Shown in pieces: positions 13,050 through 25,252 of a stretch of 64,000 bases of DNA. The translations under genes and the position numbers were made by a program. The stretch's first letter is position 1. Every line of letters starts with the position of its first letter. The notes beneath the pieces are model-generated. The model did no database searches, was not told the origin of the DNA, and saw only the letters and a program-made list of their open reading frames with translations. Source of the stretch: Dermatemys mawii (taxonomy: Eukaryota > Chordata > Testudines > Dermatemydidae); contig ML677330.1 in assembly GCA_007922305.1 (NCBI GenBank), positions 709,109 through 773,108 of the forward strand, read 5' to 3'.

Positions 13050-13275
13050 TTGCTCTTAGCTCTTATATAGAGCTTTTTATATGTAGATCTCAAAGCACTT
13101 TACAGATAATGTAAATATCATTATCCCTATATTGCAGATGGGGAAATGGAGAGACAGATGTGAAATGATTTGTCCAGTGTCATTCAGCAGGTCAGTAGCA
13201 GAGCCAAGAATAGAACTTACATCTCCTAAGTCCCAGGTCAGTGTCCTAGCCACCAGGTCACACTGCTTCTTTCAT
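13050..13275 (-). mobile_element. MIR/L2-type repeat, antisense
   Basis: Reads as the complement of a MIR/L2 3' region: 'caaagcactttacaga', then 'gcagatggggaaatggagagacaga', then 'cagcaggtcagtagcagagcc' and 'tagccaccaggtcacactgctt'. The plus-strand ORF at 13132-13494 runs through this repeat and is therefore not a gene. Confidence 0.7.
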
Positions 13276-13424
13276 AGAAAACAGCCACCTTTGAAAAACC
13301 AGAAAGAGAAGATGCTGGAATGCTGGGCTGCAAAAAGCCATTGGACAGTAAAATTCATGATTGTCATCACCTTCTTTTTCCATATGGCAGCCCTGGATGC
13401 AGAATGGGTTGGGCAGTCCCTGTG

Positions 13425-13590
13425 GAGAAAGACATGGGTTCTATGGCCATCTCTGTTACTGAGTTACTGTGAATGTCTTACTCGCCATCTGTAAAAATAT
13501 GGCAATACTATCTACCTACCTCACAGGACTGTGGTCAGACTTAATTAATGAAAAGACACTATAATTACAAAGTGTTCATTACGTGCTCAG
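13425..13590 (+). mobile_element. MIR-like SINE 3' part, sense
   Basis: Motifs 'tactcgccatctgtaaaa', 'ctatctacctacctcacagg' and 'attacaaagtgttcatta' follow the order of a MIR core and 3' side. It lies just downstream of the antisense copy at 13050-13275. Confidence 0.6.
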
Positions 13591-14829
13591 AGAAGTGGTT
13601 TCGGCTCTCATCCACCTGCCAAAGCTCTTTCCTCCATCTTTGGATGGCTGAAAATTCTTCATTTTGACAATTTTGATCCTTTTCGTCCTTTCACCGGTTC
13701 AGCGGGAGTCTTGTATACATGCCACATTGCACTCTATTGAAGAGGCAGCCTAAATCTCCGAAGGCCAGCTCTTGTAGAACACGCTAGGTGCTTTCAGCTC
13801 AGCAGCAAACTCTGACTGGCTGGAGCCTTCACTTTAGAACAAGTTGCTCCAGTTTAATTTGTAAGATTTGTGTTCTTGCTCTGTAAGATGATCTCACTTG
13901 TTCTATTTGGAGTGATTTTGTGATACACCCTTCTCTCAGTGGGGTCGCAGGAAGTGAGCTAAGAAAGGGCTACTCATCCTATACTCACAAGAGTTTGTAG
14001 CTCAGCACAGCTGGGAGATATAGTAGTTCAGTTTAGATTTCTGTAAACCTGTGGTCTTGACTGCAGCATGTCTTGTGTCAGAAGACCTTTTCATTGTGCC
14101 AGGGATTTAGTCATTTGAAACAAAATTGGGGTAAAGCATAACTCTCAAGGAGGAAGAAGAGGTGAATGGGAAAAACAACGGTGGCAAGACAACTCACATT
14201 CTTTTGGATCTATATTAATGGAGTTGAGATAGTATGAGATAGAAAGCTGCATGAGGTCTTCTGTGGCTGTTAAAGCATATGGAGACCCATTATGCCGTAC
14301 TGGGACTGCCCTGTGGAGGTTCTGCATGTTTTGCCTCTTTTTGACTTCCCTTGTCATAGCTAGTGCCCCAAAGCAGGGTGCAGTCTCTGCATTCAGAGAA
14401 CAAGGATTGTAACTCTGGCAATGATGATTCAAAGGAAGATGAGGGAGGCTCCTTGGCCCCTTCCCTTACTTGTGCACAATGTGCAGGAGCTGACCCCAAC
14501 CTGGCCCATGATTTGCAGCCTCTGAGCTGTGCAGTCAGCAAGCCTTTAGCTCTGTTGTAACCACGCATCATTATTTTAAAGGTCTGATTTTCCAAAAGTC
14601 AGGCACATGTTTAACCGGCTTCCTGTTTTAGTTACAATGACTTGTGATTGCATGTACACGCATCATTTGCAGGAGCAAATGGCTGCTCATACATCTAACT
14701 GTCTATTTGTACTGGCACACACCCAATTTACATATTACCATGCTAAAGGGGCCTAAAAATAAGGTGTGTATGGGTGGGTACACTTTAGCACTTGACTTTT
14801 TGAAAAAACAAAGGCCAGTGTCTTGGCTG
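13591..14829. other. no recognised feature
   Basis: Overlapping ORFs of 65-101 codons on both strands at 14145-14595 carry no motif. I treat the region as unassigned. Confidence 0.45.
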
Positions 14830-14910
14830 GCATACCTTGGTGTAGCTCCATTGAAGTAAAAAGCTACACCAGATTTACACCAGCTGAGGCTCTGGCACCC
14901 CATATTTAGT
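14830..14910. repeat. short palindromic MITE fragment (TTACACCAG type)
   Basis: 'ggtgtagctccattgaag' and 'agctacaccagatttacaccag' form the centre of a palindrome like that at 16169-16274. Confidence 0.45.
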
Positions 14911-15852
14911 GAGGAGCATACATCACAGAGTAATTCAACCACAAGCAAGCAAGAGTTGTAAAAGAAAACATTGGAATTACGTTATAGTATGTTTGCTTTC
15001 CTGCAGTGTTGTCAGTGAAGACCACCTTCAGAAGCAAGGTATGTGAATCCCAGCCTCACCCTGGTTGTTTAACTAGGAGTGCGAATTTGAGGAGTGAAGT
15101 CTCCACTGAACACTAGCATCTAAACTATGCCTCATTGAATGAAATAGCGACATTCACCCATCCACGCCCCCATACACACAGAGTGTATGGGTTGGGGCTT
15201 GCTTTTCCAGCCTCAGAACATTCATTTGTAAAACTGGTTCTCTTGTTATTGTCAAAGTGAGAGATTTCCAAGAGGGTGGTTGACAGGTTAGACAAAGGGC
15301 CTTGTTCAGTAATAAAATTGTTATGCAGGTGTTCTTCAGTTTTCCCTGCAGCATTTGTACATGCCACATGAACTAGTCTTGGGCCTGATACATCCCCGCC
15401 CCACTGAATTATTGCCAAGGAAGTCAAGGAGAGGAGCACTTTATACTAGTGCTTTGAGTGACAATCTATGAACAAAAATAGGCATGGTTGGAGGGGAAAT
15501 AATTTTTGCTCCTTAAAGTGACAGATCACATATTCACTGTATCTATTTGTTATGGGAAAAAAACTGGTTCTATATTTTGCAGTGACACAATGAATGTGAC
15601 TTTGATCTGTGATACAGTATGTGGGTGAGCATCATAGCATATCTGGGGAAAACTAGTACTGCTATGCATACACAGGGGCATGTCAAAACTAATCCTTGTG
15701 ATGGCACAGATGACAACAGCAGATTATTCATAGATTGAAACTATTTTTCCCATTCATTTCTCCTTCCTCCTTGAGAGTGATTATTTACCCTTATTTTGTT
15801 TCAAATGACTAAATCTCAGAGTTGGCAGAATTAAGAGCTCCTCTAACACAAG
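14911..15852. other. no recognised feature
   Basis: A 104-codon minus-strand ORF at 15125-15439 has no recognisable domain. Unassigned. Confidence 0.45.
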
Positions 15853-15990
15853 TAGGGTGATCAGATGACAAACGTGAAAAATCAGGACACTTATTTTTTT
15901 GGGGTGGGGGAGGGTGGTATAGCTGCGTATATAAGACAAAGCCCTAATATCAGGATGGTTCTGATAAAATTGGGACATCTGGTCCCCCTA
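15853..15990. mobile_element. 138-bp MITE with 8-bp target duplication
   Basis: The ends tagggtgatcagatg (15853-15867) and catctggtcccccta (15976-15990) are inverted repeats with two mismatches. The eight bases AACACAAG lie immediately outside both ends (15845-15852 and 15991-15998), a perfect duplication of the length typical of hAT insertions. The interior has the family's poly-G/T centre and 'tatataagacaaagcc'. A related copy is at 28001-28114. No coding capacity. Confidence 0.9.
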
Positions 15991-16168
15991 AACACAAGGT
16001 ATGTTGCATTCAAGACTGCAGGCTTACAGAAGCTTGAGAAATACTGATGGATGAGAATGGAACTTAAATGAAAATCAGGATGCAGAAGGTTAAATTCCCC
16101 TTAGGTTTGTGAGTTTCATGTGCTCCGAGGTTCACTGAGGACATTGCACACTGTTACACTCAATCATA

Positions 16169-16274
16169 GGGCCTGATTCTTCTCTCACGGCAATGGAAAT
16201 CAGGAGTTACTCCACTGATGTGAAACGAGTTGTTCCAAAGGAAAACTGGTGTAGATGAGTAGAGAATCAGGCCT
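16169..16274. mobile_element. palindromic MITE, GGCCTGATTCT ends
   Basis: The ends ggcctgattct (near 16170) and agaatcaggcct (16263-16274) pair as inverted repeats. The interior is itself palindromic around 'ttactccactgatgtgaaacgag'. A related copy lies at 47697-47808. Confidence 0.75.
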
Positions 16275-17559
16275 GGCCTGTTTATCATGTGAAGTGGGGT
16301 AGGTAGGTTTGTGTGGAGGGAGGTAAGCTATGGTAATGTGGTGTTATTAAAGGGATAATAAAGTTCAAGCACACTGTAACCTGAGAAAGCACTTAAGAGC
16401 CTAAATATCAACAAAGAAAAAGGAAATGTACTATGGAGAAAAACAGATGCTAGTGTTAGGCACTGCTCAAAGCTTTGTGTTGGATAGCATGCTTGGTAAG
16501 ACCATGATTCTATCAGAGGCCACTAGTATTGAGCTACTAAATGAAATTAGATCGCATTTCTCCATCAATAATGTATTGTGCTTATCTAGTAATTTCTTTT
16601 GTAAACTGTATTCTCAGCCCAACTGGCTTGTCTGAGTACTTATCCTGAAAGTAAGATTCACTTCCACCCAATGAATTCTGGAATCACAATGTCCACTTCA
16701 TTGCTCACGATGCTCAAGCATGAGTAACTTGGTGCTGTACATCCCATGGCCCATGCCCTCAGCTAATATGGTCCAATGGTTCTGAGGCAGGCAACAAGGG
16801 AATCTTAAAGTAAAACCTATGAAGATAGGAAATACACTATTTTCCAAATCGTCAGTGGGATCCCAGGGGCCAGCAGTGATGAAGTGAGCCAGGCACTTTC
16901 ATTCCGTCACTATTTTCACCAAACCCCTCCTCTTAGAGCAGTCACTGTCATGAGATGTTCTCTCCAGCTTCTGCTTTTGCAATGCTCTCAACCTTGTCAG
17001 ACCAGACTATGAGAGGCTGAGCCCGTGAATTTAATCTATGATTTCTGTAAGGCACTAAGGCACAGAGTAGAACTCTTTTACTAGCTGGTGGGCCTTCAGA
17101 TTCCATCATTCAAATGTTTCTCAAGGATTGCGTTGCTGTTTCTGATAGTCACTACTCTGCTGTTCCAGGAAATGTCACTTCAGCACAGTGAGAGGAGAGG
17201 TGATCTAACAGCAAAGCAGCGGCAGCCGGTTTGGAATATCAGATGCTGCAGGCTTCGGCCCCTTTAACTGGGTTTTATTGCCACTACAAGGGTGGAACAA
17301 TTTCCAACATTGCTTCCATTCTGGAACAACCTACAGTGAATGATACACTTCTCCACAATAAATTTCTGGTAGCCTGCCTTCTACAATAAATACTCGAGGC
17401 GATAGGCATAAACCTGTCCCAGGATCCAATCTGTTAAGGGAAGGAGCAGGAACCTGCCTATTCTGGCTTTCTTTGCCTATATGCATAATCCACTTACACT
17501 GGACGCATTACCTTCTTCAGCTAGTGAACACTGTGCAATATAACTGGCCTCTGATTACT
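16275..17559. other. no recognised feature
   Basis: No ORF above 70 codons with any motif and no repeat that I can name. Confidence 0.45.
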
Positions 17560-17890
17560 TTATTTGTCAAAAAAACAACCCGCCCCCCACAGTTTTGGGA
17601 TGACCAAAACTATTCAAGAATTCAAGTCAATGTAGTTGAATAGTTTTGGATGAAAAAAAGAAAAAGTTCAAAACAGTCAAATGTTTTGATTCATCAGTTT
17701 CAAAATGAAATATTTTGACTTTTTGTTTTGACACAATGTATGGCTGCAACATTTAGCTACAGTTATTTAAAAAACAAAACAAAGCAGTAAAACACACCTG
17801 ACATGAAATGGGGAAAAAATGAAAAAAGGTTGTTTTGGGTCAAACAAAACATTTTCTTTGACCCCTTCTTTTTTTAGCTTTTTATTTCAG
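17560..17890. repeat. AT-rich palindromic repeat (TTTTGAAA/TTTTGGTC type)
   Basis: Many inverted short blocks, for example 'gaatagttttgga' against 'ccaaaactattcaag', and 'tcaaaatgaaatattttga'. This resembles AT-rich turtle MITEs of the TTGGTCAAAA type, also present at 28268-28480. Boundaries are approximate. Confidence 0.45.
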
Positions 17891-18480
17891 TTAGAAATGA
17901 GGATTATTTAACTAAAATCTGGGAGCGAACTAAATAAGCACTGGGAAGGATTCAGGTGGAACAAAGAAACACACTAGGAATTAATAGTAGTACTAATCCA
18001 ATATTAAAGGATAGGACAGAAATTGCAGCTGCATTGGAAGAGGGACAGATTGATCTACACCTACAATGTACTATCTACTATAATTCCTTGAGCATGTCTA
18101 CAAAATAGGGGTAAAGGACTAGCTTAAATAATTTACTTGGATTTTGACTAAGTTCTTCTAAAGAATCTATTATAGCCCTAAGCAATCACAGAATGAGAGG
18201 TAAAGTATTGTCACAGATAGGAAAATGGGAAAGAGACAGGAAAAAAAAGTAGACATAAATGAATGGTGGTGGATTGCTCGCTGGAGCTATGTCATTAGCG
18301 ATGAAGGCTTGTCCGAAATACTGCCTTGGGCATTATGCGAGGTGGTAAGATCCCACGTGAACCCAAAAATGATGGCTAACACAGGTGGTGAAGATGGAGG
18401 GCAGCAGCTGCACCTAGCTACCCAAGGTGAAGGAAGGCACTGAGAAAGACTCAATGGCTTGGGTCGCACAGCGTGAAGCC
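17891..18480. other. no confident feature; possible 5' flank of the LINE
   Basis: Unassigned sequence before the retrotransposon coding remnants. The stretch from about 18225 may be its 5' UTR, but I cannot show this. Confidence 0.35.
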
Positions 18481-18774
18481 AGTACTGGTAGACCAGGAAA
18501 AGAGTCGCCTTACTGTACCTCCATCTCATCCCAGTATGACGAGGTATTTCCTGGGATAATCATTTGCTCTTGTTTTTTTGACCATCCATAACCTGGTACT
18601 CAGTACCAGGGTTAAAGCCTCTACTTTACTTTCACAAGTAGATGCCTTTTTGGTGCCATCTTCCCTTGGTGCAAACATGTTCGCGCCAAAGTCTCCCCTC
18701 TGATGTCAGCAGGTGCGTCTGCAGTACATTGTGACAATGCATCCAATTGTATCTGGGATCTCTGACAGTCCACC

Positions 18775-19617
18775 AAAATTGCAACTTGGAAAGTTGCAGC
18801 TCTTCACAGACATGGTCATCAGGTTGCTGTCTCACGCAAAATGGACCATCTTGGTATATCAGTCACAGGATTATCAGAAACAAGGCTGGTAGATCACTGA
18901 TGTCACGATGTGATGTGGAAGATTCTTTACTTCTGTATTCTGGTAGTCCCAGCCATTTTATGGGGGTAACACTACTACTGCAAGGCGAGGCCAAGTCCTC
19001 CCTGACAACCTGGGTGCCCGTGTCTCTTCGCTTATTTACTGCATATCTTAAACATCGGCAGAGTTACCTCAATGTTACAGTGGTCTATGCGCCGTCAGAG
19101 AAATCTGTTGATTCAGTTAAAGATCATTTCTATGATCAATTGGAACATCTAGTATGCACAGTCCTGCCACATTATAATCTCAGGATCCTGGGTAACCTAA
19201 CTGCAGTTACTGGCTCCCTGCGAACTGGGTTTCAACAGGTCATTATGGTTCAGGCACACCCTGAACCATAACTCTCGTCAATTGCTTACGTTCTGTGCCT
19301 CCCAGAATCTTTCCATTCTTGTGTCATGGTTCAAGCAGTGACACATATACCAGAAGTCATGGATCTCTCATGATGGTGCCACACAGAAGGAGTTGCACCA
19401 CATCATTACACGCAATAGGCGTCTCTTCGCCTCCTGTAGAGTATATCGTGGTGTGGAATGCGCAGCGAGTACAGAACACCATCTAGTGGTCTCCGGTATG
19501 GTGTTGATGCTCCAACAAGCAAGTAAGCCCTCTGCGATGATGAAGTTTGACATCGATGCACTCCGTGTGCCAGGTTTAGCCAACAGGTTTTGTATTGATG
19601 ACAGCAACAAATTCTAG
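18775..19617 (+). pseudogene. LINE ORF2, endonuclease domain remnant
   Basis: The apurinic-like endonuclease (EEP fold) of a non-LTR retrotransposon, used in life to nick target DNA. The N-terminal motif KIATW starts at about 18775, followed by LSETRL near 18870. The frame at 18747-19271 carries VVYAPSEKSVDSVKDHFYDQ (about 19079-19138). The usual GDFNAxTG motif has become GNLTAVTG, so a catalytic aspartate is lost. Downstream, in other frames, come HDGATQKELDHIITRNRR and SCRVYRGVECAASTEHHLV (19370-19480), where the normal SDHxLV catalytic motif is changed. Several frameshifts and stops make it inactive. It continues directly into the RT remnant at 19618-21600. Confidence 0.88.
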
Positions 19618-21600
19618 GCTCTAGCTAATCTGCCAGATGAGATGGAGGTTGCCTGGCTCCTGTTCACTTCTACCCTCAACCAATCTGCTGAGCAGACAAT
19701 TGGCTATAGGCATCCAGCATGCTGACTATGGCTATTGGAGGTGGTCTTCTAGATAATCAAATTGAAGGCTGCAGCCCACCATCATGGTGATAAGCACGCT
19801 CATAATCAGCTGAAGCAAAAATGTAACACCCTGGCACTCTGAGATCACAAGGCATATTATAACAAGTGGCAGATGTCAAATTTGGCTTAGCCTGGGGCAA
19901 CTTGAAGCCAGCATTCAGTGCTATTCATAACCTCAGTGGTCAAGAGGTAGTCACTACAAATAGCATCCTGAATGACAGCCAAGGCCATCCATGTAAATCG
20001 GATGATGATGATGTCTTACACTGAGTTGAAAATTGTCACAGCGTCCTGAACCATCCTCCAGCTGCTGCTTGTTCAGAGCTGGATGTATTGATGCACCAAC
20101 ATTGGATGAAGTGAAGTGTGCCATCTCTAAACTGAAAAACAGACAGGCAGCCGGTGCTAATGGCATCCCCTCAGAGCTGCTAAAATGTGCTATTGATCCT
20201 GTAGCAGAATCACTTCTGGCCATCTTTCGTCTGGCATGGAAAACTGGAACCCTGCCAACTCCCCCAAAGGACACTATTGTGATCGCATTCTACAAGGGCA
20301 AGGGACTATGCAGTGAATACAAGAGCTACAGGATGATCTCCTTGTTCTCCATTCCAAGGAAAGTGCGCATGTTTTGAGGGCATTCCTAGAGCCTTTGCTA
20401 CATTGGAAGTGTCAACCTAACAGTCAGGTTTTACAAGGAACAGGTCCACATTAGATGCAATTTTGGCCCTTTGCTTGTTGTCAGAGAGACATCGTGAGTC
20501 CAGGAAGTCCCTGCACTTTGCATATGTTGATTTTAAGGCTGCATTTGATTCAGTAGCCTGTGTTGCATTATGGAAAGCTCCTTAAAGAGCATAGGTGTCC
20601 TACCATTCTTCTGGACTTGATTAGAGAGCTGCATAAAGGAACCACTGATTGTGTTTGTCTGGGGAACCAGATGTCCGAGCCTTTTAAATCATATCTGGTG
20701 TTAGGAAGGGTTGGGTACTGGCCCCTGCACTCTTTCGTCGGGCAATGGATTTCATCAGGTCTATAGGCATTGAGATCAGTGATCTCTTGCTCACAGACCT
20801 TAACTAGGCTGATGACATCGTTTTTAGTACAGAGCCCCAACAGGTTTTTGAGGCACTCCAGCATGTGGAGGAGGAGTCAGAGAAGATTGGTCTCTATGTT
20901 TTATGGTCAAAGACAAAACTGCCAAATCTAGGACCAGGTCCACCTGTGACTTCAGTTTCTTTGAACAACGAAACCGTCAAGTCAGTTTCCAGCTTTTGCT
21001 ATCTGGATTCTATACTTACTAGCTCTTCCAATTCTCACACGGAGGTTTCCCATTCAATTGGCATTGCAGCATCTGCCATGGGCCATTTACAATGGATATG
21101 GAATCAACACCCTGTTAGTATGTCAACTAAGTTCAGGATTTATTTGAGCTGTATCCTTCCCATACTGTTATGCGGCTGTGAAACATGGACACTACACATT
21201 TTCCACACAAAATGTCAATGTTATATATTGGGCATAAAGTGGAATGACTTCCTCTATAATGCAGATGTTTATGGTCGCTCAGGTTACAGACTATTGGGAC
21301 CATTGTCTGCAGATGGTGCCTTACACTTTTCGGACATGTCTCAAGGATCCCACAAGACGTTCCAGCAAATGCCGTTCTCCTGGTGGCTTGTCACATTCAG
21401 GACAAAATTCCATGAACTGAGGGGTGGAGGTGGCCCAGAGACAGACCCCCTATTACATGGGTTCATCAAGTCTGTTCTGATGTTAGACTCTCAGGCCATC
21501 AAGCCTTTGTGGTTGTGCAGGAACGGATCAAATGGTGAACGATCGCTATGGCTGACTGTTTGGCTAAGTGTTGAAGACAGAGAACAAGAAGATGACTTTC
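19618..21600 (+). pseudogene. LINE ORF2, reverse transcriptase and C-terminal remnant
   Basis: Reverse transcriptase of a non-LTR retrotransposon, broken by frameshifts and stops. In order: linker with a conserved AYYN-like spot near 19855; PTLDEVKCAISKLKN and AAGANGIPSELLK (20095-20190); YKGKG and the YRMISLFSIPRKV block (20290-20365); the motif-A block YVDFKAAFDS near 20523-20550 with its aspartates intact; then the motif-C box, where the expected tyrosine codon is TAG at 20805-20807, leaving ADD (20808-20816). The thumb and C-terminal parts follow in 20865-21290, including the TKFRIYLSCILPILLCGCET block. After a frameshift near 21290 a different frame gives LTLFGHV and, near 21440, the conserved RPRxxPxTWVHQ-type C-terminal motif. 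Clade cannot be fixed by eye; I and Jockey groups or RTE are possible. Confidence 0.9.
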
Positions 21601-22685
21601 AACTCAGCAAAAAGTTAATGGGATTCAGCAAGGATCCAAATAAAGACACAGATGATCTGCTTTCCATTTTTGTGCCTTTAACATTGTGGACACAAATCAC
21701 TGATGTCATTTGGACACTTAAGTATGTGCCTGATTTGTAGGTGCAATTATGGCACAATCAGATAGATCTCTGGAGTGCGGTTTTCCAAAATGCTCTATTC
21801 TAACCATTGCTGACCATTGATTTGAATGGGAGAAGAGTTAAGCGAACATTAAAGGCTTTTAAATGGCATCAATTATGCTCACAAATACTGTAAGCACAAA
21901 TTTGCACCCTCTAAACTGTTGCGATGAAAGAGAGGGGGGTCAAAACCAAATTGAAAATCAGAAAAAATCAGACACTCTGTGTTGTCATAAAAATAATTCA
22001 GATATTTGATGTTATTAAAATATATATACATATGTTTATATCCATATATACCCACCATTGTTATTAATTTTATATATTCAAATGACATTTACCTACAACA
22101 AATATCTTAAACTGATCAATTACATCACTGTCAAGATGCTATACAATTTCTTGAATGCCATTCAAAATAATTTTCCATACTGAGTTATAACACAAACCTC
22201 TCTATGGGCACAAAACACAGCTCCCAGGTTTGATAGAAAATTAATAGGGTCATAAAATTCAGATATAACTTGTTATTGCAGCTGTACTGTCTGTCTAAAG
22301 GACAATTAATATATTAAATAGTTTTACATAGACTAGCCTCTATAAACTAGATTTGTTTGAAATAAGCCTGATGCTACAAAGATGTAGGGGAGGTGTTATT
22401 TTTAACATTAGAGGCAAATCATAGCTTCTAGTGTTTGACTTTCCAAATCCCCTTTAAGTTCCTCATTGAGACTCAGATTTGTCTGTTTACCAAACCTTTT
22501 TCTCTGTTGAACCAGTCTTTTGGAAGTCCCATAAAATAACTGTCTTTTTATATATTTTCTAATCTTTGCAGGCGCCTTTTTTTAATTTCAGTCCAAACCT
22601 TTGAGGCATTTATCATCTTGAAAATGAATTAAAATTCTTCCTGCCTTCATTTATACATACATATTAGAAATAATTATTTAAATGC
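21601..22685. other. LINE 3' flank, then no recognised feature
   Basis: The LINE 3' end falls somewhere in 21600-21740, without an obvious tail. After that the sequence is AT-rich, with a TA-rich tract at 22015-22055. Confidence 0.4.
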
Positions 22686-22816
22686 TGATTCAGCAAAACA
22701 CTTAAGCAAGTGCTTGACTTTAAGCACCTGCTCAGATCCATCCCTATTCACAAAACACTTAAATATATGCTTAAAATCCTGTGGGAATTATGCATATACC
22801 TGAATACTTTGCTGAA
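22686..22816. mobile_element. palindromic MITE, TCAGCAAAGCACTTAAGC type
   Basis: The left arm tgattcagcaaaacactt (from 22686) and the right arm 'atacctgaatactttgctga' (to 22816) are inverted. The centre repeats 'aaaacacttaaatatatgctt'. Same family as 8275-8405 and 63085-63200. Confidence 0.7.
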
Positions 22817-23214
22817 GTGACTTCTTTGTTACTCATTCTGTTTAATTGCTATATTGCAATTTTTGTGGTTATTAGACATTATTCTTGGACTATGTAGTAA
22901 TAGTAAGTAGTCTAAGAATAATAGCTAATACCACAAAAATTGTAACCCACTGAATAAAGAGAACAACCTCTCATTAGTGTGTATGTTTTTTAGATCTTGA
23001 GAAGGGCTCAGAACATATCATTGCTACTCTGAAAAACAGTTGGAAGTGTTCTTTGGATGGTGATGTTGACGGAGCTTATCTCCTTAGCGGCCCCAGACTG
23101 GCAAGTCCGTGACCAAGCCCCGGCCTGACCTCAGTTGAATAAGCTAATCATTTATATTCCCTCTACCTCCACTCAGACTTTTATCAATTTTTAAAAATGA
23201 GTTGTTCTACACCC
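22817..23214. other. local inverted repeat, otherwise unassigned
   Basis: An imperfect hairpin joins 'caatttttgtggttattagac' (22858-22876) with 'accacaaaaattg' (22931-22943); the arms continue as ttattcttggacta against tagtctaagaata. It may be a small palindromic MITE. Confidence 0.45.
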
Positions 23215-23405
23215 CGATTAATAATTCATTCATCTATTACGTTTGTGCTGCCTTGTGTGGCCTGAAGCAAATCTCTTCATCCTCCTGCCTCAGTTTCCTC
23301 ATCTGTAAAATGAGGGTAACAATTACTTGTCTGCCTCAGAGGTCTGTTGTGGAGATATCAATGATTGTGCAGTCCTTCATATCTGTAAAGCACTATAGGT
23401 CTGAT
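23215..23405 (+). mobile_element. MIR-like SINE, sense
   Basis: Clear core 'tgcctcagtttcctcatctg' then 'taaaatgagggtaacaatta', 'ctgcctcagaggtctgttgtg' and 'atctgtaaagcactatag'. This is the best-preserved MIR-type copy in the window. The 80-codon ORF overlapping it is a shadow. Confidence 0.8.
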
Positions 23406-25169
23406 CCAACTCCAATTAGTGTGAATGGAAACTACTACCATTGACACCATCCATGGGAGCTGGATCAGGCTCTCTCTAAATGCCACAAATATTGTGGACA
23501 GTTAAACTTGTGAGATTTGAAATAAGGACTGTGGAAAAATTGACAAAAGTATCAATCAAAATCTTGAATTTTGGAATCATACAAAAATTTCAAACTTTTT
23601 TTTCTGACAATAGTTTTTGATTTAGTTTATTTTTATTTTATAGGTAGACTGTTGGCTAAAGAAAAATTATTAAATTTTGTAGGACATTGGAATATATGAG
23701 GGAACAAATTCTGTTCTCAGGCACTCCAGTACAATTCCAAAGTACCTCCACTCAAGTCAGGAGAGTTATTCTGGATTTAGACTGGACTAATTGAGAGCAG
23801 GACTTAGCCCGGTGGTTTTGAAAATATACTGAATAACATTACAAAGGGATTTTCAAATCCATTTTTAAGGGATAAAAATGGTTTTTTGGACAAATTGCCA
23901 AGTTTACAAATATGAATACACATTCCACATATGGATACACTTTAGTAATCATCGTTACAAACATTATAGTACTACAGATGTCTCCAATAAATAACCCATG
24001 CACAAACAATATATTATCATCATAAAAAAGTGGTTCATATACAGTCCCGCAAACCCTAGCCTTCACTTTCAACCTCAGCTTCATGATTAATCATTACCTC
24101 AGTGCTCATTTTTCATGGTTCAGTATTCAGCAATAAATTGAGAGGAAAATGACTGAAATAATTAATATTGCATCTGACAAACAAGCAAGGCTGAAAGAGA
24201 ATTGGCTAGCGACAGCTGAAGGCAGGCTGCCCACTGGAAGCTGCAAAAAGTAATAAAATCTAAAGACTTTTTTTTTCAAGAAAAGACAAAGTTCACAAGA
24301 CAAAACTGCATGAATGGGAAGGCTCGCATGTCATTTCTTTTGTGTAAATAGTAAACAGCTGCAGCTAACTGGTTTACCCCTTGAAAGACAATTATTGTTA
24401 GCTCAAGGTTAAGTGTCCTGCAGAAGGCCAGTCTAGCTACTGGAAAACTGTGAAATATCATCCTCTGGGCATCTACTGACACATAGTCAAGAATTGAGTT
24501 ATGTGATACTGACAGAGTAGGTTTCAGAGTTTAAGAGATGAAATCTGACTAAAAAAGAGTGATGGGGGTGGAAGCTATCGTGCTGATTACTGTTTTAAAC
24601 TAAGAAAAACCTCTTTTCTGGTCTTGATCCCCTAGCTTTTACTCACCCCAGGACCCTCTGGCTTTAGTTGACTCACTCACATGAATATGTGCTACACAGA
24701 TGTGTAATGGTGCAAGGTAAGGTTCTATGCATCTTGTGTGTTTAGTCTAGCAAGGATATATGAAAGGGTATATGAAAATACTGCACTCATTAATGACCTA
24801 AACCTGCATTCACTGTATGCCCCAAACTCCTTTTAAATTCATAGGAAGGCATGATCTGACAATGTGTTTTTTCTTTGTATTTTTAAACTTAATGGGAGTT
24901 TTGGCTGCACAAACTGGGCACATTTGACAGAAATATGCAAAATAACAGTCTTGTAGGGCACAGACTTCCTACTTTTGTTCAAACATGCCCTGTTTTCATC
25001 CTCTTCCAGCACAGGCACGTTAGAGCTGATGTGTGCCTGAGTTGTGAAAAGCAAGCTGTTCTTTTGCAAACATGGCATTTTATAATGAAAAGGTTAATGA
25101 AAAAATTGTGTTTATTCCTATATTTTGGCAACTTTTGATTGATTAGCTAGAAAAATATTTTGTCATCTT
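23406..25169. other. no recognised feature
   Basis: Short chance ORFs only (up to 81 codons at 23839-24084). No repeat end recognised. Confidence 0.45.
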
Positions 25170-25252
25170 TGAAACTTTAGATTCAGTTCTGGTCCAGTGA
25201 AGTCAATGGCAAAACTCCCATTGACTTTGATGGAGCCAGAATTTCAGCCTTT
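25170..25252. repeat. short palindromic MITE (GACTTCAATGG centre)
   Basis: 'ccagtgaagtcaatggc' and 'cccattgactttgatgg' are inverted halves around 'aaaactc', flanked by ttctggt and agccagaa. One of several such palindromes (also 29185-29262). Confidence 0.7.

Noticed and set aside
13132..13494. 120-codon plus-strand ORF
   Set aside because: Its first half lies in an antisense MIR/L2 repeat.
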